NCBI GenBank assembly: GCA_029098085.1
Contig: JAQXNQ010000230.1
Coordinates: 1 to 7,169 of the forward strand
Direction: 5' to 3'
DNA: 7,169 nucleotides
From: Oscillospiraceae bacterium
Lineage (GTDB): Bacteria > Bacillota > Clostridia > Oscillospirales > Ruminococcaceae
In this document: positions 1 through 5,309 of the stretch, piece after piece
Numbering within the stretch: position 1 is the stretch's first letter
Layout of the letters: every line of letters begins with the position of its first letter
The notes under the pieces: generated by a model
Databases searched by the model: none
What the model was told of the DNA's origin: nothing
The model's input: the letters and a program-made list of their open reading frames with translations, nothing else
Made by a program: the position numbers and the translations under genes

Positions 1-1
1 G

Positions 2-103
2 GATGTGGCCCGCTGCGTCATGGCGGCCTGCTCCGGCCTGCTGGACTTCGACACCGGCACCGTGCTGAATGCGGACGGCGGCTTCCACATTCAGAGACTG
101 TAA
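2..103 (+). CDS. Short-chain dehydrogenase/reductase (SDR), C-terminal fragment
   Basis: Only the last 33 codons are in the window; the reading frame enters at position 2 and stops at TAA 101-103. The translation runs DVARCVMAACSGLLDFDTG and then TVLNADGGFHIQRL. A [TS]G-x-[VI]-x-x-[DN]-[AG]-G-G pattern near the C-terminus is characteristic of classical SDR enzymes, where it forms the last strand of the Rossmann fold and the C-terminal tail. These are cytoplasmic NAD(P)H-dependent enzymes that interconvert alcohols and ketones, often on sugars or sugar acids. The N-terminal cofactor motif and the YxxxK catalytic pair lie outside the window, so substrate and cofactor cannot be judged. The last five codons form one arm of an inverted repeat whose loop contains the stop codon. 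The gene is probably the end of an upstream transcription unit, because a terminator-like stem follows it. Confidence 0.75.
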   Translation, partial: DVARCVMAACSGLLDFDTGTVLNADGGFHIQRL

Positions 104-118
104 AGTCTCTGAATGTGG
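85..118. repeat. Perfect 15-bp inverted repeat around the SDR stop codon
   Basis: The arms at 85-99 (CCACATTCAGAGACT) and 104-118 (AGTCTCTGAATGTGG) are exact reverse complements separated by the 4-nt loop GTAA, which contains the SDR stop codon. No T-run follows, so this is not a standard intrinsic terminator by itself. The right-arm sequence recurs in direct orientation at 567-581 (all 15 nt) and at 170-180 (11 nt), so it is a dispersed repeat motif and not just a local stem. It could act as an mRNA 3'-end stabiliser or be a by-product of repeat insertion beside the gene. Confidence 0.85.
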
Positions 119-119
119 G

Positions 120-165
120 TACCGATCAGCACTTATTTTCAATTGGTGCTGATCGGTATGTTTTA
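120..165 (+). terminator. Probable intrinsic terminator after the SDR gene
   Basis: A perfect 13-bp stem (TACCGATCAGCAC at 120-132 with its complement at 146-158) encloses a 13-nt AT-rich loop and is followed by TGTTTTA at 159-165. The stem is long, but the T-run is short and slightly offset, so efficiency is uncertain. It begins 17 nt after the SDR stop codon, where a terminator is expected. Confidence 0.55.
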
Positions 166-174
166 CCTCAGTCT

Positions 175-335
175 CTGAATTTTAAAGAATGGCTCGCAGT
201 CGGAGCGACTGCGCCGCAGGCGCAAGAAAGCAGTTTCACAACCGTCAGGCTCTACCTGCGCACTGCGGACGCCATTCTTGCCGGTACTGTGTGCGCTGAT
301 TTTGCCTGAGCGGAAAACATAACGCTTTCTGTGCG
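175..335 (+). repeat. Repeat block, copy 1 (GAG-loop hairpin plus 73-nt core)
   Basis: The block starts with CTGAATTTTAAAGAA (175-189), continues with a hairpin at 195-213 and the sequence CCGCA (214-218), then passes through a poorly conserved stretch to a 73-nt core at 263-335. The core contains TTGCCGGTACTGTGTGCGC (279-297) followed by CCTGAGCGGAAAAC. The first part aligns to copy 2 without gaps at an offset of 231 nt, and the core aligns at an offset of 233 nt. The orientation shown is arbitrary. Confidence 0.85.
195..213 (+). other. GAG-loop hairpin, copy 1
   Basis: An 8-bp stem (CGCAGTCG at 195-202 with CGACTGCG at 206-213) closes on the triloop GAG (203-205). Three base pairs differ from the equivalent hairpin at 426-444, and both partners are changed in each case: G-C to C-G, A-T to G-C, and T-A to C-G. 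The loop and the flanking CCGCA are unchanged. Selection on pairing is the simplest explanation, in either RNA or extruded DNA. Confidence 0.75.
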
Positions 336-405
336 GTTTCGGGCAGGCGGCAAATGTCGTTTCCGTCATACCCAGCGAAACGGACAAAATGCGGGCGGTT
401 AGCCG

Positions 406-555
406 CTGAATTTTCAAGAACCCCTCCCGGCCGGAGCGGCCGGGCCGCAACCGTGGGGTAGCACTGCCCTTTATCATAAAACTGTACCGACGGTATTGCG
501 GACGGGCTTCTTGCCGGTACTGTGTGCGCTTGTCTGACCTGAGTGGAAAACGCTG
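406..555 (+). repeat. Repeat block, copy 2 (GAG-loop hairpin plus core)
   Basis: This copy starts with CTGAATTTTCAAGAA (406-420), which differs from copy 1 at one of 15 positions. It then has a hairpin at 426-444, CCGCA at 445-449, a divergent middle, and the core from 496. The core shares GCTTCTTGCCGGTACTGTGT (506-525) with copy 3 and continues to CCTGAGTGGAAAAC. Similarity fades after about 555, so this copy lacks the last 15-18 nt present in copies 1 and 3. A further copy of AGTCTCTGAATGTGG lies just downstream at 567-581. Confidence 0.85.
426..444 (+). other. GAG-loop hairpin, copy 2
   Basis: The arms CCCGGCCG (426-433) and CGGCCGGG (437-444) pair perfectly over 8 bp around the loop GAG (434-436). 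This is the covarying partner of the hairpin at 195-213, with a much more GC-rich stem but the same length, loop and downstream CCGCA. There is no following T-run, so it is not an intrinsic terminator. Confidence 0.75.
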
Positions 556-566
556 CGTGGTTCCTG

Positions 567-581
567 AGTCTCTGAATGTGG
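567..581. repeat. Dispersed copy of the AGTCTCTGAATGTGG motif
   Basis: All 15 nt match the right arm of the inverted repeat at the SDR stop codon (104-118) in the same orientation; an 11-nt match lies at 170-180. Here no complementary arm is nearby, so the motif can be copied or retained apart from its hairpin partner. Confidence 0.7.
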
Positions 582-709
582 AGCATCTCCCTTTCAGGTT
601 TGTGCTGTTCGATATGCGCCAATTTCTCATGCCTACTGGAACCTTTCGTCAACACCGTAGGGGCGATCATTGATTGCCAGCGGACAGAAACCTTCCCTTT
701 TACTCTCCG

Positions 710-782
710 CTGCGGACGAGCTTCTTGCCGGTACTGTGTGCGCCGGTTTTGCCTGAGTGGGAAACATCACGTTTTTAGTGCG
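710..782 (+). repeat. Repeat core, copy 3 (right half only)
   Basis: The sequence is collinear, without gaps, over 73 nt with 263-335. It shares CTTCTTGCCGGTACTGTGTG with copy 2 and the end GTGCG with copy 1. The GAG-loop hairpin half is absent at the equivalent upstream distance. The three cores begin at 263, 496 and 710, intervals of 233 and 214 nt, which suggests a decayed tandem arrangement of a unit of roughly 220 nt. Confidence 0.85.
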
Positions 783-1080
783 CCAACTTCATGTTGTGCT
801 TTTCGAATTGCCAACCCACCAAATTCCCACCCGAATGACCCGAGCGGCATAGCCGTGAGGGCATAAACCGACAGAGGAACCACGTCGGCGCGAAACGTGA
901 GCCGGGACAAAAATTCCGAAGCTTCCCCCGCCACCCATGGTTTCTAACCCATCCGCCAGCGCTCCGACATGGTGGTATTCTCTCCTAAGTTCCGGCGCCA
1001 AGCGCGCGTTACACGGTACAGCGTGGACAACAGAACCGGCGCTTCAAGGGGCCCCGAGGAACTGCGGGCACGTTTTTCTC

Positions 1081-1112
1081 CCCTGTCTTTTGCCGTGCAG
1101 CAAAAGATAGGG
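1081..1112. repeat. 13-bp hairpin with 6-nt loop
   Basis: The arms CCCTGTCTTTTGC (1081-1093) and GCAAAAGATAGGG (1100-1112) pair over 13 bp, with one G-T wobble, around the loop CGTGCA. Neither strand has a U-run directly after the stem, so terminator function is unlikely. It is the first of three hairpins in an 84-nt stretch. Confidence 0.6.
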
Positions 1113-1118
1113 CCGGCC

Positions 1119-1164
1119 GCCGGTCCGGGAACCGGCATTATTTCATGCCGCCCCGCAGGGCGGC
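1119..1164. repeat. Two adjacent GC-rich hairpins
   Basis: The first stem is GCCGGT/ACCGGC (1119-1124 with 1131-1136, loop CCGGGA). The second is GCCGCCC/GGGCGGC (1147-1153 with 1158-1164, loop CGCA). Short GC stems closing on a GCA-containing loop recur in other gaps of the window: GCGCC-GCA-GGCGC at 211-223, GGCGC-GCA-GCGCC at 5255-5267 and TGGTGCC-GCA-GGCACCA at 5309-5325. This resembles a family of small palindromic intergenic elements. Confidence 0.5.
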
Positions 1165-1349
1165 TGCAAAACTAAATCTCCCAACCTGCCAAAACGGAAT
1201 GCGGAAACGGTGAAGGAGAAAAACGGGACGATTATCCAACATACCGACAAGGAATGCGCATCGAAGGATTGTACCAAGGGACGTCCGGGAGGCCATCCCC
1301 TGCAATAACCTCTACAATAAATTAAAGTGCGTTATAAGGAGGAACATCC

Positions 1350-3314
1350 ATGCACTTCATCGACATCGGCGGCGTCAGGGCCGCTGTGATCTCGCTCGAC
1401 ACGCTGGTGATCGGCACCGGCTGTGCCGGCTTCAACGCCGCCGACACCCTGTACGATCTGGGCCGCACCGATGTGGCTATCCTCACCGAGGGTGTCAAAA
1501 TGGGCACCTCCCGCAACACCGGCTCGGACAAGCAGACCTATTACAAGCTCTCCCTCTGCTCCGACGGCTCGGACAGCATCTATGAGCTGGCGGAAAATCT
1601 CTTTGCCGGCGGCAGCGTCAACGGCGACACCGCTCTCTGCGAGGCGGCGGGCTCGGTGCGCTCCTTCATGAAGCTGGTGACCCTGGGCGTTCCCTTCCCC
1701 ACCAACCGCTACGGCGAATATGTGGGCTATAAGACCGACCACGACCCCCGTCAGCGCGCCACCTCCTGCGGCCCTCTGACCTCCAAGATCATGACCGAAA
1801 AGCTGGAGGCCTCGGTGCTGAAAAAGGGCATCCGCATCTACGACCGGATGCAGGCGGTGCAGCTGCTCACCGAAAACGGCCGTCTCACCGGTCTGCTGGC
1901 GCTGGATCTGAACCGGCTCAGTGATTCCGATCCCGGCCTGACCATCTTCCTGTGCAATCATCTGGTCATGGCCACCGGCGGCCCCGCCATCGTCTACGAC
2001 GCTTCGGTCTATCCCGAAAGCCAGACCGGCATGACCGGCATGGCGCTGGAGGCGGGCGCCGACGGCTGCAACCTGCAGGAATGGCAGTACGGCCTGGCCT
2101 CCACCAAGTTCCGCTGGAACGTGTCCGGCACCTATCAGCAGGTGCTGCCCAAGTACATTGCCGTGGACAAGGACGGCAACGAGCGGGAATTCCTCCCCGA
2201 ATATTTCGAGGATCCCGCCCGCGCCCTGGACATGGTCTTCCTCAAGGGCTACCAGTGGCCCTTCGACACCCAGAAGATTTCCGGCTCCTCCATCATCGAC
2301 ATCATTGTCCACCACGAGATTTTCCACAAGGGCAACCGGGTCTTCATGGACTTCCGCTCCGACCCCAAGGGGCTGGAGAACGGCTTTGACAGCCTCGCCG
2401 AGGAGACCTTCCACTATCTGGACCGCTCCGGCGCCCTGGAGAAGACTCCCATCCGCCGTCTGGAGATCATGAACCCCAAGGCCATCCGGCTCTACGCCGA
2501 CCACGGCATTGACCTGTACACCGAGCCGCTGGAGGTGGCGGTCTGCGCCCAGCATCACAACGGCGGCATCGCCGTGGACAGGGACTGGCAGACCTCGGTT
2601 GCGGGGCTGTATGTGGCCGGTGAAGCCGCCGGTACCTTCGGCATTGCCCGTCCCGGCGGATCGGCCCTGAACTCCACCCAGGTGGGCTCTCTCCGGGCCG
2701 CTGAAGCCATTGCCTGGAGCAAGCGGGAGCCGGTGGCCGAAGCGCCCTCCGCTTCTCAGCTGCGGGCCGCCGAGAATCTGCTGGCTCAGATCAAAGCCCT
2801 GAAGGCTCCCGGCGGGGAATCTCCTCTGGCCCTGCGGAGCAAGGCCCAGAAGGCCATGAGCCTCACTGCCGCCCACATCCGCTCCCAGAGCGGCATGACC
2901 GGTCTGGCATCTGAGCTGCAGGCCGAGCTTTCCGGCTTCTTCGACCGCTGCACCATCAAAAACATGCAGGAGCTGCCCCACGCCCTCAAGACCCGGGACA
3001 TGCTGGTGACCCAGCTGGGTGTCCTCTCCGCCATGGGCCTCACCGGCGAGACCTGCCGCAGCCGGGGCTCTGCGCTGGCTCTTTCCAATGACGGCAGCGA
3101 GATCGTCATGGACGGTCTGTCCGCCCGGGAAGAGCTGGCCGCCTACCGGTATCTGCCCGGCACCGGCACCCACCGGGACGCCTGGGTGAAGACCTCCCTG
3201 ACCGAAACCGGCTTCGGCTCCGGCTTTGAGCCGGTTCGCCCCCTTCCCCGCACCGATGACTGGTTTGAAAAGACCTGGAGCGAGTACGAGGAACGGAGAA
3301 ACGCGGGGAACTGA
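1350..3314 (+). CDS. FAD-dependent oxidoreductase, fumarate reductase/succinate dehydrogenase flavoprotein family
   Basis: This 654-aa cytoplasmic flavoprotein has no signal peptide or membrane segment. The dinucleotide-binding motif GTGCAG is at residues 22-27 after the strand DTLVI. LVMATGG (205-211) is the second FAD-contact strand. AQHHNGGIAVD (400-410) corresponds to the catalytic His-x-x-GG segment of fumarate reductases and L-aspartate oxidase, and LYVAGEAAG (420-428) with ARPGGSAL (433-440) to the end of the FAD domain, with R434 at the position of a substrate-binding Arg. A helical C-terminal domain includes KTRDMLVTQLGVLSAMGL (547-564) and a SRG motif, as in SdhA/FrdA-type proteins. 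No heme, FMN-attachment or iron-sulfur domain is present, so electrons must go to a separate partner or to a soluble acceptor. The start is supported by AAGGAGG at 1336-1342, 7 nt upstream. A -10-like TACAAT lies at 1313-1318 without a good -35, which would suit activator-dependent transcription. The substrate is unknown; confidence in the fold is high and in the reaction low. Confidence 0.93.
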   Translation: MHFIDIGGVRAAVISLDTLVIGTGCAGFNAADTLYDLGRTDVAILTEGVKMGTSRNTGSDKQTYYKLSLCSDGSDSIYELAENLFAGGSVNGDTALCEAAGSVRSFMKLVTLGVPFPTNRYGEYVGYKTDHDPRQRATSCGPLTSKIMTEKLEASVLKKGIRIYDRMQAVQLLTENGRLTGLLALDLNRLSDSDPGLTIFLCNHLVMATGGPAIVYDASVYPESQTGMTGMALEAGADGCNLQEWQYGLASTKFRWNVSGTYQQVLPKYIAVDKDGNEREFLPEYFEDPARALDMVFLKGYQWPFDTQKISGSSIIDIIVHHEIFHKGNRVFMDFRSDPKGLENGFDSLAEETFHYLDRSGALEKTPIRRLEIMNPKAIRLYADHGIDLYTEPLEVAVCAQHHNGGIAVDRDWQTSVAGLYVAGEAAGTFGIARPGGSALNSTQVGSLRAAEAIAWSKREPVAEAPSASQLRAAENLLAQIKALKAPGGESPLALRSKAQKAMSLTAAHIRSQSGMTGLASELQAELSGFFDRCTIKNMQELPHALKTRDMLVTQLGVLSAMGLTGETCRSRGSALALSNDGSEIVMDGLSAREELAAYRYLPGTGTHRDAWVKTSLTETGFGSGFEPVRPLPRTDDWFEKTWSEYEERRNAGN

Positions 3315-3335
3315 GTTTACTGCTATTATAATAGG

Positions 3336-3368
3336 AAAACGGCATCCCGGAATGGGGTGCCGTTTTTT
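3336..3368 (+). terminator. Intrinsic terminator of the flavoprotein gene
   Basis: A 13-bp stem (AAAACGGCATCCC at 3336-3348 with GGGGTGCCGTTTT at 3354-3366, one wobble pair) has a 5-nt loop, and its T-run extends to 3368. It begins 21 nt after the stop codon. Together with the promoter just downstream it makes the flavoprotein a separate transcription unit. The stem is similar in sequence to the terminator of the next gene. Confidence 0.92.
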
Positions 3369-3377
3369 GCTCCTGCC

Positions 3378-3406
3378 TTGTCTCCTGCAGGAAAATGTGA
3401 TATGAT
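3378..3406 (+). promoter_or_regulatory. Sigma-A promoter for the sulfatase-family gene
   Basis: TTGTCT (-35, 3378-3383) and TATGAT (-10, 3401-3406) are separated by 17 nt, with TGA directly before the -10 giving an extended -10 element. Transcription would start near 3413, leaving a leader of about 77 nt before the start codon at 3490. The position just after the upstream terminator fits an independent unit. Confidence 0.75.
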
Positions 3407-3428
3407 GAGATCAAGCCCGCGAAGACAC

Positions 3429-3452
3429 GCCGCTTTTGCCAAAAGACGCGGC
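3429..3452 (+). other. Leader hairpin upstream of the sulfatase-family gene
   Basis: GCCGCTTTT (3429-3437) can pair with AAAA (3441-3444) and GCGGC (3448-3452), giving 9 bp with a 3-nt loop and a 3-nt bulge. It lies between the predicted transcription start and the ribosome binding site. No alternative terminator structure or known riboswitch motif is recognisable, and it may be chance. Confidence 0.3.
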
Positions 3453-3474
3453 AGGACATTCTCCGCCGTTTCCG

Positions 3475-3482
3475 AAAGGAAG
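3475..3482 (+). promoter_or_regulatory. Ribosome binding site that fixes the sulfatase start
   Basis: AAAGGAAG lies about 8 nt before ATG 3490. An in-frame ATG at 3436 would add 18 residues (MPKDAAGHSPPFPKGRNL) but has no such site, and those residues precede the first beta strand expected at the very start of sulfatases. The start at 3490 is therefore preferred. Confidence 0.8.
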
Positions 3483-3489
3483 AAATTTG

Positions 3490-4941
3490 ATGAAAACCAT
3501 TTTTATCCTGATGGATTCCCTGAATCGGCACTACCTGAGCTGCTACGGGGACAGCCGCATCCACACCCCGAACCTCGACCGACTGGCCCGGCGGGGCGTG
3601 GTTTTCGATAATCACTACGCCGGTTCCCTGCCCTGCATGCCCGCCCGGCGGGAGCTGATGACCGGACGGCTGAACTTTCTGGAGGCGCCCTGGGGACCCA
3701 TCGAGCCCTGGGACGACTGCCTGCCCGTCCTGCTTCGGCAGCAGAAAAAGACCTACTGCCACATGATCACCGACCACTATCACTACTTCCACAGCGGCGG
3801 CGAGGCCTATCACACCCTCTTCGACAGCTGGGAGCTGGAGCGGGGACAGGAGGGCGACCTGTGGCATCCGCTGGTCAAAACGCCGGAGATTCCCGAGTTC
3901 CGCGGCAAAAACCGCCGGGCCTACTGGGTCAACCGGGAGTTCATGGATTCCGAGCGGGACGAGGATTATCCCACCCCCCGCTGCTTCATGCGGGCCATGG
4001 ATTTTCTGGAGCACAACGCCCGGGAGGACAACTGGCATCTGCATCTGGAGCTGTTCGACCCCCACGAGCCCTTCGTCTGCCCGAAGAAATACCGGGACAT
4101 GTACGGCGACGACTGGAACGGCTACCACTTTGACTGGCCGTCCTACAGTGCCGTCACCGAGGGGGACGAGGCCGTGGCCCACATCCGGAAGTGCTACGCC
4201 GGCGTGCTGACCATGGCGGATGTCTGGCTGGGCAAATTCCTGGACAAGATGGACGAGCTGGACCTCTGGAAGGACACCACCGTCATCCTCACCACCGACC
4301 ACGGCCATCTGCTGGGCGAACACGGCTACTGGGCCAAGAACTACCAGCTGCCCTATGAGGAGCTGGTGCACATCCCGCTGATCGTCTGCACCCCCGAAAC
4401 CGCCTTCTCCCACCGCCGGGTGTCCTCCCTGACGGCGGCCATGGATCTGATGCCCACCCTCATGGCCCTCCACGGCGCACAGCCGCCTAAGCAGGTACAC
4501 GGCGTTTCGATCCTTCCCCTGCTGGAAGGGGAGCAGCAGCTCCACGACGCCATCCTCTTCGGCTATTTCGGAAAAGACGTCAACCTCTTCGACGGGCGGT
4601 ACAGCTACTGCCGCCAGCCGGAGGAAGGCGCCACCGTCTACCACCACACCCTGATGCCCCGGGGCTTTGACGATTTTCTCAGCCGGGAGTCGCTGGCCCA
4701 CGCCGAGTACGGCTGCTTCCTGAAGCACTGCCACGGTATTCCCCACCTGCGGATTCCCCGGGCCTCCGTCCGCCACGCCGATGCAACGGACTGCAACCCC
4801 ATCTACGACATTCTGCAGGATCCCGGGCAGGAGCATCCCATTCAGGATCCGGCCCTGGAAAAGCAGCTGGAGGGCAAAATGCGGGAGCTGCTCACCCGCT
4901 ATGACGCCCCCGACTGCCACTGGACGCGGCTGGGACTATAA
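3490..4941 (+). CDS. Cytoplasmic sulfatase-family hydrolase (type I sulfatase/alkaline phosphatase superfamily)
   Basis: The 483-aa protein has the type I sulfatase layout. The N-terminal strand IFILMDS contains the metal-ligand Asp at D9. The signature CMPAR (C49-P51-R53), followed by RELMTGR, is the CxPxR motif whose Cys is converted to formylglycine. FDPHEPF (189-195) carries H192, LTTDHGHLLGEHGYWAKN (267-284) carries D270, H271 and the conserved lysine K283, and IYDILQDPGQEHPI (438-451) matches the family's C-terminal subdomain. No signal peptide is present, so it acts in the cytoplasm, probably on a small imported sulfate ester; some relatives instead hydrolyse phosphonate monoesters or phosphodiesters. 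The residue after D9 is Ser, where many sulfatases have a second metal-binding Asp. Maturation would need an anaerobic sulfatase-maturating radical SAM enzyme or FGE, neither encoded here. It is expressed from its own promoter and has its own terminator. Confidence 0.93.
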   Translation: MKTIFILMDSLNRHYLSCYGDSRIHTPNLDRLARRGVVFDNHYAGSLPCMPARRELMTGRLNFLEAPWGPIEPWDDCLPVLLRQQKKTYCHMITDHYHYFHSGGEAYHTLFDSWELERGQEGDLWHPLVKTPEIPEFRGKNRRAYWVNREFMDSERDEDYPTPRCFMRAMDFLEHNAREDNWHLHLELFDPHEPFVCPKKYRDMYGDDWNGYHFDWPSYSAVTEGDEAVAHIRKCYAGVLTMADVWLGKFLDKMDELDLWKDTTVILTTDHGHLLGEHGYWAKNYQLPYEELVHIPLIVCTPETAFSHRRVSSLTAAMDLMPTLMALHGAQPPKQVHGVSILPLLEGEQQLHDAILFGYFGKDVNLFDGRYSYCRQPEEGATVYHHTLMPRGFDDFLSRESLAHAEYGCFLKHCHGIPHLRIPRASVRHADATDCNPIYDILQDPGQEHPIQDPALEKQLEGKMRELLTRYDAPDCHWTRLGL

Positions 4942-4943
4942 GG

Positions 4944-4976
4944 AAAAACGGCTTCCCTTGCGGGAGGCCGTTTTTT
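4944..4976 (+). terminator. Intrinsic terminator of the sulfatase-family gene
   Basis: A 14-bp stem (AAAAACGGCTTCCC at 4944-4957 with GGGAGGCCGTTTTT at 4962-4975, one wobble pair) closes on the loop TTGC and ends in six Ts (4971-4976). It starts 3 nt after the stop codon. The A-tract before the stem could give weak bidirectional activity against convergent transcription, but that is an inference. Confidence 0.93.
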
Positions 4977-5010
4977 AGTGAATAGGTAATAGTGAATAGT
5001 GAAGAGTTCA
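4976..5010. repeat. Heptanucleotide tandem array, left
   Basis: Five 7-nt units are in exact phase: TAGTGAA (4976), TAGGTAA (4983), TAGTGAA (4990), TAGTGAA (4997) and the degenerate GAGTTCA (5004). The array begins at the last T of the sulfatase terminator. Confidence 0.8.
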
Positions 5011-5156
5011 GGTAAACCGCTCCCTGCGGTCGCTCAAAAACCAAGCTGGAAGGCCCGCCACCTAATTCTACTGGGGGGCAGCAACAGGTTTTGAGTGATT
5101 TAGTGAATCGTATCGGAAGGATTCATTTTCAATTCTCATGAAAACCAAAACAGGAG

Positions 5157-5254
5157 AGCATCTTTTAAGTTTCGCCAGAACTCAACCACTCTTCACTCCG
5201 ACTATCACGAACGCCAAATTGGCGCAGCATCTTTCAAGCTTCGTCAGTATTCAA
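5157..5254. repeat. Imperfect 29-nt direct repeat pair
   Basis: The segments 5157-5185 and 5226-5254 match at 24 of 29 positions, both beginning AGCATCTTT and ending TCAA, with a 69-nt period. Four of the five differences are C/T transitions, as expected from an older duplication. They lie inside the heptamer-bounded element. Confidence 0.65.
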
Positions 5255-5275
5255 GGCGCGCAGCGCCGATTCACC

Positions 5276-5309
5276 ATAACTATTCACTCTTCACTCTTCA
5301 CTATTCACT
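5276..5309. repeat. Heptanucleotide tandem array, right (opposite orientation)
   Basis: The units TTCACTC (5283), TTCACTC (5290), TTCACTA (5297) and a 6-nt remnant TTCACT (5304) are in 7-nt phase and complementary to the left-array units. The preceding ATAACTA at 5276 looks like a degenerate fifth unit. The array ends 16 nt before the stop codon of the TIM-barrel gene. Confidence 0.8.

Larger units (their letters stand above)
104..1349. other. 1.25-kb gene-free, repeat- and hairpin-rich region
   Basis: No frame on either strand shows a credible gene. The open frames of 64-155 codons here overlap one another on both strands, follow the repeats, lack good ribosome binding sites and show no recognisable protein motif. 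The region holds copies of a 150-160-nt repeat block, scattered copies of the AGTCTCTGAAT motif (104-114, 170-180, 567-577) and several GC-rich hairpins. Positions 783-1080 contain no repeat I can pair elsewhere in the window, apart from short self-complementary stretches such as GGGGCCCC at 1048-1055. Positions 1165-1349 appear to be the single-copy leader of the flavoprotein gene. A function as structured RNA, as mobile-repeat debris or as a decayed gene cannot be decided from the window. Confidence 0.7.
4991..5309. repeat. 319-bp intergenic element bounded by 17-bp inverted repeats
   Basis: AGTGAATAGTGAAGAGT (4991-5007) is exactly complementary to 5293-5309. The repeats are parts of two heptamer arrays in opposite orientation. 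Between them are short stems (ACCGC/GCGGT at 5016-5030, TGAATC/GATTCA at 5104-5125, CGCCAA/TTGGCG at 5212-5224) and an imperfect direct repeat of 29 nt. No transposase or credible ORF is present and no target-site duplication is visible. It could be a small non-autonomous (MITE-like) element or a repeat-expansion hotspot in the gap between convergent genes. Confidence 0.6.

Noticed and set aside
163..670. Minus-strand open frames of 155 and 141 codons in the repeat region
   Set aside because: They overlap each other in different frames, follow the nucleotide repeats (hence repeated peptide fragments), and lack ribosome binding sites and known motifs. The hairpin covariation also argues for selection on base pairing and not on protein.
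263..782. CRISPR array
   Set aside because: Repeats are too long (about 73 nt), imperfect and few, the intervals between them are about 150-160 nt, and no cas gene is present.
1081..1112. Hairpin as an intrinsic terminator
   Set aside because: It is strong and symmetric, but neither strand has a U-run following the stem and there is no gene ending nearby.
789..1175. Small open frames of 64-70 codons on both strands
   Set aside because: They overlap on opposite strands, have no suitable ribosome binding sites and have arbitrary composition; probably non-coding sequence.
1332..3173. 613-codon open frame on the minus strand
   Set aside because: It lies entirely antisense to the flavoprotein gene, whose motifs and ribosome binding site are clear. 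Its translation is low-complexity (rich in G, A, V, H and Q) with no domain, as expected from the complement of GC-rich codons.
1350..3314. Adenylylsulfate reductase alpha subunit, suggested by length and the sulfatase neighbour
   Set aside because: No iron-sulfur beta subunit gene is adjacent, and I do not recognise AprA-specific motifs; only the shared FAD-binding fold supports it.
3324..3333. TATTATAATA as a -10 promoter element
   Set aside because: It is a palindromic AT stretch with no -35 at the right distance on either strand, and it sits immediately before a terminator; the promoter at 3378-3406 is far better.
3106..4920. 604-codon open frame on the minus strand
   Set aside because: It is antisense to the sulfatase-family gene and also runs through the terminator and promoter between the two plus-strand genes; no protein motif is visible.
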